In this document: in pieces, positions 34,536-47,163 of the stretch
How positions within the stretch are numbered: the stretch's first letter is position 1
Layout: every line of letters starts with the position of its first letter
Assembly: GCA_027563935.2 (NCBI GenBank)
Contig: CM050454.1
Span: 50,434,596 to 50,498,595 of the forward strand
DNA: 64,000 nt
Direction: 5' to 3'
DNA from: Costus lasius
Lineage: Eukaryota; Streptophyta; Magnoliopsida; Zingiberales; Costaceae
The notes under the pieces: generated by a model
The model's input: only the letters and a program-made list of their open reading frames with translations
Database searches by the model: none
Told to the model about the DNA's origin: nothing
Translations under genes and position numbers: made by a program

Positions 34536-36427
34536 CGCTCAGTGAATGCGCTTCTGCAGACCCCAGTGATGGCCAGCATCAGATGAAGACATCACCAGTC
34601 AACTGTCAAAAATTATCGATGCTCATTTGTTTCTACTTTTTTCTTGTTAGATATGGGATCCAGTGTAACTTGGAGTTGGTAGTGAACCGTGAGTTATAAC
34701 ATTTGAACAGATTCTGTTAAAACTCAATGGTAAACCTTGTTTATTGGATTCTTGTAGTCTTCTATGTGATGCTGAAAAAGGTGCTTATGCTCTAAAAGAT
34801 CTCCGGAGAGTTTCCCTCCCTTTGCTCACAAAATTGAAACAGGTTCGTCTCCAGGTGCCTTTCACGTTCTTAGAGATCTCAAAAAGGTACTCTCATTGTG
34901 ATGCTAAAATAGTCCTCGGCAGAGTCCCTCCCTGTACAATATAAATGTAATGCTCACAAAATAAGAAAATGATATTTTGGAGAATATTGTGATTTTTTGT
35001 ACAATTTTTAATTTTTACTGTGCAATTAATATACAGTTAAATCAAATGATTAAATCACAAAAATCACTTAATATTGATATTTAATGTTAAAAAGCTCATT
35101 AATAAGAAGGTTAAAAAATTATATAAGCAAACCACAAACTTTTTCAAAAACAATAATATATAGTCTCTTCACTATCAAAGATTTTAGCAAATAATAATAA
35201 TAATAATAATAACAATTCAATCTTTTATAAATGTTTTAAAAGTTCCATAAAATTTGGATAGAAACGATTTCTAACCACGGTTAAAACATTTCTAGCTAGA
35301 GATAGAAGGAAAACTTTCTTTGTTTTCCTTCTCTTTGTTTACTAGGTGCTACTGCTCTCATTCAATTACTATTCATAATAAAAGTGTCAAAAAAAGATAC
35401 CTATAACCTTTAAGGAGAGGATTTATGTAGATTTGATTTCACAAATTTTCTTATATCTGTGTCTTTTTTGGCGGCAAGCTCCTGTTTTTTGACGATCTTC
35501 ACCCCTGTTCTGAGCTCCTCTTCCTCTTTTCCGGTGACGAGATCCGTCCGACAATACGCCAACGAAGGTTGAGGCGAGGACTCGAATAGTCCAAGCCTAC
35601 CGCACGCCTCTGCCTATTTCTCCGGCGACGAACCCTAGCCAACAAACGCTGCAAGCAGTGTTCGTTCGAGCATGGTTGAAAAAAACAAGCGGTGTTTTTC
35701 GAACGCATGGTGTTCGAAACAAGGTTAGGTCAATGGCACAGTCAAAATCGATGAATCAAAATCCAAATTCGGTTTGCCAGATTGCTGACGTGGATGGCCG
35801 AATTATTTGGGCGTAACACTAGCCATCTTCATACAAAGCTTGGTCTAGCCATCTTCATACAAAGCTCGATCTGCTCTATTGTCACGATCTTTGTGATAAA
35901 AATACATATATTTTTATCAAAAAATTCCTTAATCTAATCAAATTTCATATTCATACATTTGGGTCTACAACAATAGCTGTATTTTTGTTAAGTCCTTAGT
36001 AATTAACTATCTCAATAAATATTTAACTTAGAAAATTACATTCTATGCCCTCAGCTTAATTCTATATAAAAGATAAACACTGAGACAACTATTAATTAAG
36101 ACATGGTTTCGTTGTTCATCCCCATAGATGATTAAATTAATATATATTGAAAGATACGCAGCCACTAAAAATTAAAGAGCGTAGTACAAAAGCTCTGGTT
36201 TTCTATAAATTTCAATATTCAATCATTAGACACTTTTTCACCGATCTAAGCTTGCGTAATCCCAATTAGAGGATTTTGCATTGATAAAGCAATATAGATA
36301 GTCTGACAGCAGAGAAAAAGCATTGTTTTTTCTATACGACTACAATAATTAGAATGATCACACATCTTGAACATCCCTGAATTATAGAAAGCATGAACTC
36401 GAAAACAGGAACTACGTCTGATGTTGC
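34536..36427. other. Convergent intergenic region
   Basis: It holds the 3' ends of the MBD and DnaJ genes. A (TAA)n-like microsatellite lies near 35,191-35,214. A GC-richer patch at 35,460-35,830 has short open frames but no recognised motif. Poly(A) sites could not be placed reliably. Confidence 0.4.
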
Positions 36428-38593
36428 TTATTGCTGAGCACACTGCACTCTTTGAGGACCTTCATCATCTTCATTATATGCCTCATGTGCCTGCTGCGCT
36501 TGCTTCCTTCGCATTTCCTCCTCTATGTTGACATCATGCAATGTTGTTTCCTCACACTCATCCAGCTCCATGTCAGTCATCTGGGATGCAGGCTTAGAAG
36601 GGAGTACGGCCTCGAGAGCTTTGCATTGATCTGGGGTCAATGAATCTGGGAAGTCGACGGTGAAGTGAATGTACAGTTTCCCCTTCATGAAAGGCCTCTG
36701 ATACATTGGCATACCCTCATCGTTAATTGCCTTGAATTGATCTGCATCAGCACACAACATTAGTTAAAGCCACAAACAGTATAAATACAACGAACTAAAC
36801 ATTATCGTTTCTGTGCATACCAGGCTTCACAACTTCACCAGGATTAGACTTGATAAGCAATTGTCTGTTATCTAAATGGGTCAAAACAAATTGGAATCCG
36901 CAGAGGGCTTCAGTTAGGGACAGTGTGTGCTCGTAAAACAGGTCATCTCCCTTCCTCTTGAATTTGGCGTGATCCTTCTGTTGAAGGACGAAAACAATAT
37001 CGCCTGTCACCGTATCGGGCTGCAAAGTACACGACCACATGAAAAAGTTAGCACATCATGAACGAGAGAAAACACGCCAGCTGAATCTCCAGCATTACAT
37101 ACCGCTTCATCTGCTTCTCCAGGGAAAGTAATCTTCTGGCCGTTCTGCATTCCCTTTTCAACGACGACATCCAGCACTTTTTTCTCTTGAACAACCTTGT
37201 CACCCTTGCACTGCGGACAGCGATCTTTCTCATTGATGGTCTCCCCCGTACCCTTGCACTCGTTGCAAGGGTGCTGCATTTGCTGGATCATACCAGGCCC
37301 CAACTGGCGAATTGTGACCTTCATACCCGACCCTTGACAACCAGAGCAAGTCATTGAAGCACCAGATTTTGAACCCTTGCTGTTCAGACATCATACCTAG
37401 GTTATTGAATATTCACTATTGCACAGTATCCAGTAGCAGAAATCGTTTTCAACTCACCCCTTGCATTTTTGACAGATGACATTGCGTGAAAGAGATAGCT
37501 TTTTCGATGTCCCATTGTACAGGTCTTCCAAGGACACCTTAAGGGGATGGATCACATCCTCCCCCCTCCTCTGCCTACGCCCTCTGCTGCTTCCACCTCC
37601 TGTGTACGAACGATGATAAAGTTATCCAATTGTAGACGAAAATCCCCATTTGGAGGACCATTCAAGTAAGCAATTTTGAATCTTCAGCTGACATAAATCA
37701 AACATTCTCGCGCATGTAACATACCGCCAAAGGGATTCCCACCAAAGAATGACTCGAATATATCAAACGGATTGTGGCCACCTCCACCACCCATTCCCTC
37801 CTTGAGAGCATCTTCACCATACTGATCATAGATTTCACGTTTCTCCGGGTCACTTAGAACCTCATAAGCCTGGGCCAACTCCTTGAACTGCATGTTGCAG
37901 ACAATAGATCATGGTCATATCGAACCCGATGGGAAGTGACTCAAAAGACCAGCATTCCAATGCAAATATAATTTTACTTCACATGCTGAAACAATTCTCC
38001 AAGAACATCAATATCGTAGGGCAACATCCAAAGCTTGAAAATAATATTGACAACATCATAATCACAAAAGATTTACATCTATGCACTAATTCCAAATTTC
38101 AACGATAACAATTATCGTTAAAAAAGACAACCTTTTTAAGTTCTTCGGGACACCTAATTCATTACCTCCGGTTCGATATTATTATTTTTCTGTACTCGAC
38201 TACATAATTACAAAGATATATAAATCGGGTAGAGAAGAATAAGATCCACAGTCCTGATTTGCTACCAGCTCAAACATGGAACGGATCTAACATTGGCATC
38301 ACAGAAGAAAAAATTTACAGTAAATGCTTTGTAAACAAAAAAAAAAAGCTTTTTTGGTGAATAGGACCTAGTATAAATCACAAAAATAATCCATGCTATG
38401 CAACAACAGATCAGGAAGAAGCACCAAAAAAAGGCATTACCTTCTCAGGGTCGCCACCCTTATCGGGATGGTTCTTGATGGCGGCCTTCCGATAGGCCTT
38501 CTTCAGGTCCTCCTGCGACGCGGTCTTCGGCACCCCGAGAATCTCATAGTACCTAGTGTTGTCGCTCTTCTTAGGCGCCCCCCTTCCGAACAT
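36428..38593 (-). CDS. DnaJ homologue, type I HSP40 (DNAJ2/3, ANJ1-like)
   Basis: Six exons on the minus strand: 38,593-38,441, 37,887-37,725, 37,599-37,458, 37,379-37,103, 37,019-36,821 and 36,741-36,428. They sum to 1,248 nt, 415 residues, and every junction is GT-AG with matching phase. The J domain (about residues 12-75) holds the HPD motif at 42-44, which stimulates HSP70 ATPase activity. A Gly/Phe-rich linker follows (82-108). Four zinc-finger motifs follow: CQKCKGKG (148-155), CSGCQGSG (164-171), CNECKGTG (191-198) and CPQCKGDK (207-214). Then come the client-binding C-terminal domains and a final CAQQ, the CaaX box for farnesylation. It is a cytosolic co-chaperone, membrane-associated when prenylated. 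It looks intact and functional. Confidence 0.97.
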
Positions 38594-38764
38594 CTTGGCG
38601 GCGAAACCCTAATCGACCTTGCCTCAAAACTCAAAGCAATAACCACTCTAGTAGCGGTTTAATTCAGCCTCAGCAATGCCCGATCTCTGAATCGGAAAAG
38701 AGGATTCAGCGATCGCGTTAAGAACAAGCCGATGAATCGCCTGATTGAGAAGAAATGGGTGACT

Positions 38765-38892
38765 GATATAAGGCGGAGGAAGCGGTGGTCGGGCAAGAAG
38801 GATCTAGAAGTTGAAACAGCTGGTTGCTTGGGCAACGAGCTGTGATCGTCAGATTGGAGATGGACAGTGGATGCGGTAGTTCTAGAGACTTC
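38765..38892 (-). promoter_or_regulatory. DnaJ promoter: TATA box and two heat-shock-element-like sites
   Basis: On the minus strand, in order toward the gene: GAAGTCTCTAGAA (38,892-38,880), TTCTAGATCCTTC (38,809-38,797) and CCTTATATC (38,773-38,765). Each of the first two fits a three-unit nGAAn/nTTCn element with one mismatch. The TATA-like box lies about 170 bp before the start codon, leaving a leader of roughly 140 nt. The sites fit heat-induced expression of an HSP40 gene. Confidence 0.6.
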
Positions 38893-38989
38893 CACTGGCC
38901 TCTTGTGATTGCGGAAGGGGCTCGAAGGACAGCTGACCGGTTCGGATCCGAATCTTCCGTAGCCCTTTTGTTTTCTATAAATTGTATCA

Positions 38990-39013
38990 CTAATAATAAT
39001 AATAATAATAAAT
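38990..39013. repeat. (TAA)n microsatellite 5' of the DnaJ gene
   Basis: About seven to eight TAA units, followed by T and A runs, lie about 400 bp upstream of the DnaJ start codon. Confidence 0.85.
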
Positions 39014-40269
39014 TATTTTTTTTTAAAAAAAAAGTATAAACAATTATAAATCTTCTCCGATCTCTTTGGAGCTACGTTAGAAATGTGTACTCGTGTTCTT
39101 ACCCAAAACCATAACTCAGAACTGATTGAACCCAAGTATTCTATTAAAACTCGAACCCATCTTAGGTACCTGATTAAATAAAATCACAACCAAATTGTTT
39201 AATGGGTATCTATGAGAATAAATATTTAAATCGCCTAGTCCTTATTAATCCAAAATTATAAAATTTATAAATAATCTAAAATTTTAAAACATCAGCATCC
39301 CATGATTAGGGTATACAATCTAAAATTTTAAACCCTTTTTTACCTGAGGGTCAAATGTAGCAGCAGAAGCTAAGTCAACAATGCAACCTTTGATCTTTCC
39401 AATTACAGAAGAATCTTCATTCTGAAGCTTACCTAGCCATGCTCCATACCTTCGATATATTATAAAGCATGTTAAAACAAATGATCATGGACAATAAAGA
39501 AATATAAATGTCAAAATAGCATTAACGATACATACACCAATCTAAGACCCAATCCACTAGATTCTACTTTGCAACTCATTGATATCTGTCATGAGTAAGG
39601 TAAAAGTGATGACATGAAACCCACTACAAGTATACCCAAGCCAACCCAGCAAAACAGCTGCACTTTTAAACTTTGCTTTTAAGCAACTATTGTTCTTCAT
39701 AATTTTTTGCTATTAGATTCAATGTGTTTTTCTTTTTTTTTCACTGTTTTCTATCCAAAAAAAATAGAGCCTAAAGATGCAAATCCCACTAGTAATATAA
39801 AATTTAATAGTCAACACTAACATATGTCAATGTAACTTGAAATCCGCAAATATAGTACAACTACCATTCTTACTATAATCTAAGTTTCAACTATGAATAT
39901 TTAATCATATACTATGTAATTTAACAATCAATCATATTAAGAAGCCTCAAAATATTTCCAACAAGTCACACAAGTTAGTATTAAATTACAATATCTAATT
40001 GTCTACTATAAATATGTAAGTACAATATCAAAATATGAAATGTAACTTTTAAAAGACTCAAAGAAAATTCATTATTCAACATCACCATCAATACAATCAA
40101 CAATCAAGTGACATTATTCTTCCTAACCATTTACTTGTAAGAATAATGATTAGTAGTTCAGATTTAAGCTCTTGTAATATATAAGCGCTGAGACTAAATC
40201 TTGCATTGCTCAAAATAAAATTATAAAAAAAGCACTATAGATTAAAAACATATCATATAATAGCCAACA
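39014..40269. other. AT-rich DNA between the DnaJ promoter and a hAT relic
   Basis: No gene is supported. Part of it (from about 39,330) may be the 3' flank of the hAT element to its right, but no terminal repeat was identified. Confidence 0.4.
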
Positions 40270-41710
40270 TTGATAACACATTAGAACTTCAATAGTCTTA
40301 AGATAAAGTCAATTTTAGTGAAGACTAATTACTCTTTCACTAATACTAAAGGCTGATTTTGATGGAACTATGGATATTGAAATGGCTAAACAATCTCGTG
40401 CAATTAATTGCAAGATTGGATATTTAATCATGTGTGTCTTTCACTAATTAAGAATATCAAACTCTTCAATCCATGGCAAAACACCGCCATCTAAGTAATA
40501 TTCTAACTCAGATTTTATATTCACATTATTAAAAGATTCAAGAAATATAACTAGATTACTAACCCTCTTTTGTTGTTGTGTAGGAACACTAGAACTAGTG
40601 CCAATTAAAGATGCTCTACCAATTTGCTACTCTTTTTCCATTGGTTTAGAAATACGAGATTGATACTCATCCAATAAATCAAAATAATTTTTTTAACTTC
40701 TTCTATTTCAAGAAAATTATTTTTGCCAAATATATTAGGAAGTAGAATTCTACTACCATGGATCTAAAATAACAACTATTATCATAACAATATGAACATC
40801 ATACCAATATTTTTTAAACTTCAAAAATATTTTCCTAGCTATGGAACTAATAATTTCATCTTCACATGTTGCCCATGCATTCAATTCATTTCAAATTTGG
40901 CAAGGGAGTAGGATAATCTATTCTTGAAAATAATCATGTGGCAGTGTAAAAAATTCTAACTTACAAGTAATTTTCTTTTCCCATCTCCCAATCAAGATTA
41001 GAAGGAACATCAATATAATTTTTTTTTCTCAAAGCTTTAATATGGGAAAAACATCTTTATATTCTATGTCAGTTTGAAGCATCAAATAAGTTGAGTTTCA
41101 CCTTGTTTTATAATCAAGAGATAACTTTTTTTAGCATAATGCGTATACTACTTCTAGCCTTTCAATTCATAATGGAGTGTTAAACCAATATGCAACAAAA
41201 TCACGAATTTTACCTGTTATAATTTTTGTAACAAATAAACCATCTTTTACAACAAGGTTTAATATATGTTCACAACACCTCATTTAAAATTTTTTTTCTC
41301 CAAGTGGCAAGTCACTAAATAACTTCTGAACAGAATATTAACCATGTCATCATTTGAACTACAATTGTCTATAGTGATAGTAGAATTTTTTTTTCAATAT
41401 TCCAATTTATCAAACTTTCCATTAGATTTTCAACAAGAACATCTATAGTGTGAGGGGAAGGCACATACATAAATCTATATAAATTATTTTAAAAAAATTA
41501 ATATATGTTATTAAAGTAAAACTAAGTTTGATATGAAAAAAATATAAACAAAAAACACCTCAATATGCGATTCTACAATATCAATGAGTCATTAATATAG
41601 TGGGCTGTAATTGACATGTAACCCCTTTTTCTATTAGAAGTCCACATGTCAATGGTGATTGTGATATAGGCGGACGATATGTGTTGGGCTAGCAAGATAA
41701 AATGCACGCA
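40270..41710 (-). pseudogene. hAT transposase relic
   Basis: Minus-strand translation gives TIDMWTSNRKRGYMSITAHY near 41,660-41,600, the catalytic-domain block of plant hAT transposases. ARKIFLKFKKYWYD follows near 40,810. The hAT C-terminal dimerisation block then reads SELEYYLDGGVLPW...KYPILQLIARDCLAIS (40,510-40,380). The W-W pair of that block reads as two stops, and many frameshifts occur. The copy is long dead. Confidence 0.8.
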
Positions 41711-42167
41711 GAATTACTTCTAATGAATTTTCAAAAAATAGGATTTTTTTTATAAGTTTTACAATGAAATAAAATTGATTTTAACATGCAAATAAAACTA
41801 AACTAACTAATCATGCAAGAACTAAGATAACTAAACTTGTAAACTAAGACTAACATGCAAGTCTACAACTAAGCATGAAGTTGCAAGGAATAAAAATACA
41901 TTAACTTAAGAAAAATGCTCACCTTGTGATCCTTGAGAATAGAAGGATCAACCACCCTGATCTTCACTAGTCCTACTATGATGGAAGCAATGGAGATGGT
42001 GGACAATTACATGCACTCCAACACAACAATCCCACACATGCATAAGCATTTAAATTAATGTTAAGAGTCCATAGTCCTTTACAATACAAAAGATACCAAG
42101 AGGGAGGTTAGGCCTCTAATTCCCTTGCTAATAAACTAAGCTAGGAATTTAAACTTGGCTAAGTAAT
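41711..42167. other. Unassigned AT-rich DNA
   Basis: Composition and phrases such as 'aactaagataactaaacttg' suggest retrotransposon leader or LTR debris, but no end or motif was identified. Confidence 0.35.
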
Positions 42168-43841
42168 TGATAAGCGCTATTTCTAATGAATTTAAAGTCT
42201 TATTTATGTGCTCTTTTCAGGCTTAAGTCTTGCTTTTATCCAATTATTTTGATTCTTTTCCCATTAAGTTCAGAATCTTCACTATTTTTTGATTGTTTGT
42301 GAAATACAGGTTATTTCCCTATATTTTCAAAAATATTTTGGAGATTTGAAGTTATGGAAAGGTTCAGCACATTACAAGCATCACACGGGAAAAATTTGAG
42401 ATTTTTTGGAGTTATCTATGCTGATCACGGCCTACCCGTGCTTGCCATCACGGCGTGATCAGATCGGCGTCCATCTCTTGTTCAACGAAGCCGACACGGC
42501 ATGGCCGTGATGGTCATCACGACCGTGATCGCCAAAATCCAGAAATTCAGCGCAGTCATCATAGCCTGGAGAACGGGTGTGATATGCCCCTTACGAACCC
42601 GTCACGGCATGCCCGTGTTCGCCATCATGGCCGTGACGAGTTCTGACACAAAATAAGCCGAAGTCATCACCGGTGTGCGCACGGGTGTGATCTCCATCTA
42701 GGAATTTTTTGCGCTAATCACAGCCTACCCGTGTCCATCATCACGACAGTGCTTACAACGTCGCAACATCCAGAATTCATCATGGCCTGGCCGTGATCGT
42801 CATCACGCCCGTGATGGCGTTCGCAGATCGTGACCTTCAACCGTTTCTTCGCCAAATCTGACAGTCCAAGAGCTTAGAAATTGGGGAAAACTCCCAATTA
42901 ACCTTCCTAACTGTCCAAGGCTTCGATTAAGGTATAAAAATAGCGATTTTGCACGGTTACAAGGTTCGAATCCTTGGAGAACTCGACTAGGGCAAAAACT
43001 AGCATTCAAGGGCTTGTTCGACCGGATTTATTTGGGATTTTTGAGAGAAGACCAAAGATTTGTCATCTCCTACCCTTAATCTATAATTTTCCTAACTTTT
43101 GGTTGTATTTTCTTGGGTTTTTACGAGTTAAACGATGTATTTCTTAGCGTAAAACCCTAGTTCGGGACTTGGGCGTAGCCCGTTGAACAATTCTTCACAT
43201 GTAAATATCTTTTATGAATCTCAGTGATACATTTTAGTAAATTTATTTATTCAAATGTGGTGTGCTTATTGTGTATTTGTGTTTTGGCCAAGCATTAATA
43301 TGTGTTAAGTGTTCCGAGAAGAGCTGAGAGGTGAATCGTAACACTCGACTGCCCATTTGAACTTGTGACTTGAATTACGAGAGTTGTTCAAAGTCACTCG
43401 AGGACTAACGATTATCATAGAGCCCATTGGGTCTTTCCTAAGCTAATAAGCCACGAGAGTAGGAGATTAGCTTAGGTAGACAGCGGTTTACGCTTCGAGA
43501 GAAGGTAAGCTATACAATAGGACTAATCGCCTTAAATAATTTACTGTTGGATTACGCTTCGAGAGAAGGTAATCCGTTGGTAAATTCGATTCATTAATTG
43601 TTTTACTTAAAATCATTCAACGTGGTGAAACCTAAAGTCCCAAGCATTCTTCATAACTATAAATCTCATCTAGTCGTTGACTCTTAGATTTGATATTTTA
43701 GACTTAGATTAGTTCATTTTCTTAATTCTATTTTCGATTGTCTAACTTTCAATGACACTTAAAGTCGGTACTTGACACCTTGCTCCCTTGGAACGATCTT
43801 TAACTACTTCGATAGAAACCGTACACTTGCGGGGCCTGTCA
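42168..43841 (+). mobile_element. 5' LTR of a plus-strand Athila element
   Basis: It begins TGATAAGCGC and ends GGGGCCTGTCA, 1,674 bp, with the PBS immediately after. The last 500 bp resemble the solo LTR at 20,509-22,354. The dyad array lies at 42,420-42,830. Confidence 0.7.
42420..42830. repeat. CACGGC...GCCGTG dyad array in the Athila LTR
   Basis: Long dyads (CACGGCCTACCCGTG, CACGGCATGGCCGTG, CACGGCATGCCCGTG, CATGGCCTGGCCGTG) alternate with short ones (CATCACGACCGTGATC and similar) at about 60-80-bp intervals. Confidence 0.75.
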
Positions 43842-43846
43842 AGTTT

Positions 43847-43864
43847 TGGTGCCGTTGCCAGGGC
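43847..43864 (+). other. Primer binding site of the Athila element
   Basis: TGGTGCCGTTGCCAGGGC follows the LTR by five bases. It matches, with few changes, the tRNA-Asp-type primer site TGGCGCCGTTGCCGGGG of Athila and Tat elements. Confidence 0.75.
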
Positions 43865-44009
43865 GCAAGGCGTAGTCAATATCGACTAACTGTTGAGTTG
43901 ATAGACTAGATACCCTTTGTTTGTGTTTGCCTTTTGTTTTCATTTTGGTTAATACTTTTTATCTTCTTCCTTTCTTCAAGCTAGTATTTTCTAGTTTTCT
44001 AATCCCATT

Positions 44010-44539
44010 TATGCCAAGAACAATTAGAATAGGAAACTTAGTACCAGAAGATCTAGAAATTGAAAGGACCTTTCGAGCTCAAAGGAAAGTCCAGTATCAA
44101 CAGCTTGAAGAACCTCATCCAAACACTGTTGCAATGGACCAGAACCGTTCCTTGAAAGACTTTGCTGCACCTAATGTACAGGGCCAGCACTCTAGCATTG
44201 CTCGACCGGCGATCGAAGCAAATAAATTTGAGATAAAGCCAGCCCTTGTGCATAAGGTTCAGTAGAATCAATTCAGCGGTTCACCACAGAATGACCCCAA
44301 TTTACATTTCTCAATTTTTCTTGAATACTGTGATACCCTCAAAATTAATGGGGTAACTTCTGATGCTATTTGCTTATGTCTTTTTCCTTTTTCCCTTAGG
44401 GACCGTGCACGAGCATGGCTATAGTCCCTTCCTCAAGGCTCCATCACGACATGGGATCAGCTCTCCCATGCGTTCCTCTCCAAATACTTCCCACTGAGCA
44501 AGACGGCTCAACTAAGGAACCAAATAACGAATTTCAGCC
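44010..44539 (+). pseudogene. Athila gag, N-terminal part
   Basis: It opens MPRTIRIGNLVPEDLEIE and continues with NKFEIKPALVHKVQ, LEYCDTLKINGVTSDAI, SLRDRARAWL and HAFLSKYFPLSKTAQLRN, the capsid blocks of Athila gag. Two in-frame TAG stops (44,263 and 44,422) break it. The reading is cut at 44,539 by a Copia insertion and resumes at 50,543. Confidence 0.82.
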
Positions 44540-46582
44540 TGTTGGGAAACCCCCGGGGATATTTTACAAATTTTCAGAGTTTTATTGACATAAATACATA
44601 GCACAGCGGAAGAATATCCCCGAAACAGGCCAGTCCCAAAAATCCAGTGAAGATCGCATGCGAAGGAGTCGACACGATGAAATAGAAAATACCTTTAAAG
44701 TGAGATGAGGCCGATGTCGTAGAGGCGCCCAAGCGTGCGCCCTCTGCAGTCTCACACACACGGATCACCTCGAGTCCTCTTCTTCCACGCCCGGTGCTAG
44801 CCTCAGGAAGAAGATCCAAGCCTTAGGAGAGTCCTCCAAGCAACTTGCGCCAACGCCAAGAAGGTATGCGCCAAGAAGAGGAAAGGAGGAGGAAGCCCTT
44901 GCGGTCACTTGATGGAAGATGAGAGGAGCTCACGCCAAAGCCTTTGCACTCGCCCCTTGCCCTTGCTCACGCCCTCACTTTTGATCACGCCTCCAAGAAG
45001 ATTGTGTATCAAGAGGGCCAAGGTCTCTATTTATAGGGATCATATGCGGTTTAAGATGTGGCTAAAATTCAATTTGAATGGGCGGCTAGGAGAGAAAAGA
45101 GGGAATCAAGTCCTAATCTAATTAGGACTCATGTGGGCGCTTGATCAAGTCATAATCTAATTAGGATTCAAGTGGACGGTTTGATCAAGACAAGTCCTAA
45201 TCCAATTAGGACTTATATGGGCGGTTTGATCAAGATTCAAAATTTTTGAATCAAGTCCTAATCCAATTAGGACTCTATTTATTTATTTAATTAATTAAAT
45301 CCTAATCCAATTAGGACTCTAATTAATTCAAATAAATCAGCCCATTTAATCCCACAAAAATAGGACTCTAATTAATTAATTAATTAGCCTCTATTTTATC
45401 ATGATTAATTAAACTTACATGAGGCATAGGCGCTAACCCTAGTTTAACTAGGGTTAAGCATGCGCCATCCCTTTTCTTCTCCTTAAGCCCATTAAGCCCA
45501 ACCTTTTCAATGGGCCCAGCCCAAGGTCCATTTTTCATGTTAACCAAGCCCTTGGATCCAATCCAATTTAACCCATGGTCAAATTGGGCTAACCATGGTT
45601 AAAATGCCGTAAACAGAAGTTGGCTCCAATAATTCTCTTCCATCTCATCAGGCCCATTTGCACTGATGAAATCTCCAAAGCAGATCCGAGTTATTCAATA
45701 ACTCGATCATAAGGCTTCCCGATCAATACGAGAACTCGAGTATCAAGGTGTGCGACCCTGTAGGTTCCTCTAACGTTGACAGTGCTGACCTAAGGTCACC
45801 ACAAGCAGTGAGTGGCACCTAGCAGTGCATCGCTACTACCCAAGTCATCGAAATGGATATCGACATCGACATCCCCATCATCACAACCAGGTACAGATGC
45901 ATTACAGTCTCTTTGCCGAACTGATATCCGATTGGTCAAGTATGTCACCACTTGTTTCTATCCAATCTCATGGCTATGACTAAATCAGGTCTAACTTGGG
46001 TATGGCCATACACTTTCAGTCATAGAACCATAGAGGAGCTCCATGGATATCATGCTTCCCTTAGGAAGGGGCAAATCCTATGTCTGTGCATTGACCTTCT
46101 CATATGGGTCGTGACATGCCCAATGACAACCGTTATTACCTCCCAACTACGGCAAGGCATTAGGTTGTATCAAAGCATATCCCTAACCATATAGAATGGC
46201 CAATGACCTCAAGTCAAGGGATCAATGCATCTCCTATCACTTGTGAGGATAACTCATGACACCAAGTCATTGCCTCACAGCGGGTCGGTCTAGTATATCT
46301 ACCACTGATATACTCATATGCCTGAGTTAGCACCTCGTGTCTAACCAGCCCATATACCAGTCTTACAAGTACCATAGCTGTCCCATATCCACTAAGGTAC
46401 ATTGACTAGGGACAATAGTTTGAGCACAGATCCAATCTGTCTCTAGGGACATTATCATATAAGTACATGTTCGCAGATGTAAACAAATAATGATAACGAC
46501 AATGCCAGTATGATATAAATATCAATGTCAAGTAGTACAAGTAACATACTAGAATTAGGTCCTTAGGGCATATACACCAACA
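44540..46582 (-). mobile_element. 3' LTR of the nested Copia element
   Basis: It starts TGTTGGGAAACC and ends ATACACCAACA on the + strand, 2,043 bp, the same family as 2,348-4,426. It contains tandem-like 'aatccaattaggact' repeats near 45,100-45,320. Confidence 0.88.
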
Positions 46583-46603
46583 ATCTCCCACTTGCACTAA
46601 GAC

Positions 46604-47083
46604 CTAGAGGTTGAGAAATCTTAACCCCATATCTCTAGCATGACCATCATGCTTCTGCTGCGCCAAAGCCTTGGTCAATGGGTCTGCTAGATTGTTCTCT
46701 GTGTCAACTCTGCTAATCTTGACATCACCTCTGTCGATGATCTCTCTGATCAGGTGAAATCTCCTGAGTATGTGTTTGGATTTTTGATGAGACCTTGGTT
46801 CCTTAGCTTGTGCAATTGCTCCATTGTTATCACAGTAGATTTCAATGGGATCCACTGCACTGGGAACCACCTGAAGTTCAAAAATGAACTTCCTTATCCA
46901 AACGGCTTCTTTGGCTGCCTCAGAAGCAGCCACATACTCAGCCTCGGTTGTAGAATTAGCGATGGTGGATTGCTTGAAGCTCTTCCAGCACACAACGCCT
47001 CCATTCATCTTGAACACATAACCGGCCTGCGATCTAAAGTCGTCAGGGTCAAACTGGAAAGATGCATCAGTGTAGCCCTGCAT
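46604..47083 (-). pseudogene. Copia RNase H
   Basis: The frame on the minus strand reads YTDASFQFDPDDFRSQAGY, then SFKQSTIANSTTEAEYVAA, DNNGAIAQAKEPRSHQKSKH and ENNLADPLTKALAQ, the classic Copia RNase H blocks that degrade the RNA strand of the RNA-DNA hybrid. The domain is nearly whole. It is separated from RT by a stop (47,164) and by a five-G run (47,099-47,103) that shifts the frame. Confidence 0.9.
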
Positions 47084-47163
47084 ACTGAGCTCTTCCTGCC
47101 CCCATAGACTAGGAACAAATCCTTAGTTCTTCTCAGATACTTCAGGATGTTCTTTACAGCCAC

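Noticed and set aside
33923..34579. A 218-codon minus-strand frame opposite the MBD gene
   Set aside because: It is the mirror of the MBD exon, whose Lys/Glu codons give an open Ser/Phe-rich antisense frame. There is no independent evidence for a gene.
42420..42830. CRISPR-like array of palindromic repeats
   Set aside because: The repeats are degenerate, spacers are not unique units of fixed length, the DNA is plant nuclear, and the arrays lie in LTR-type sequence.
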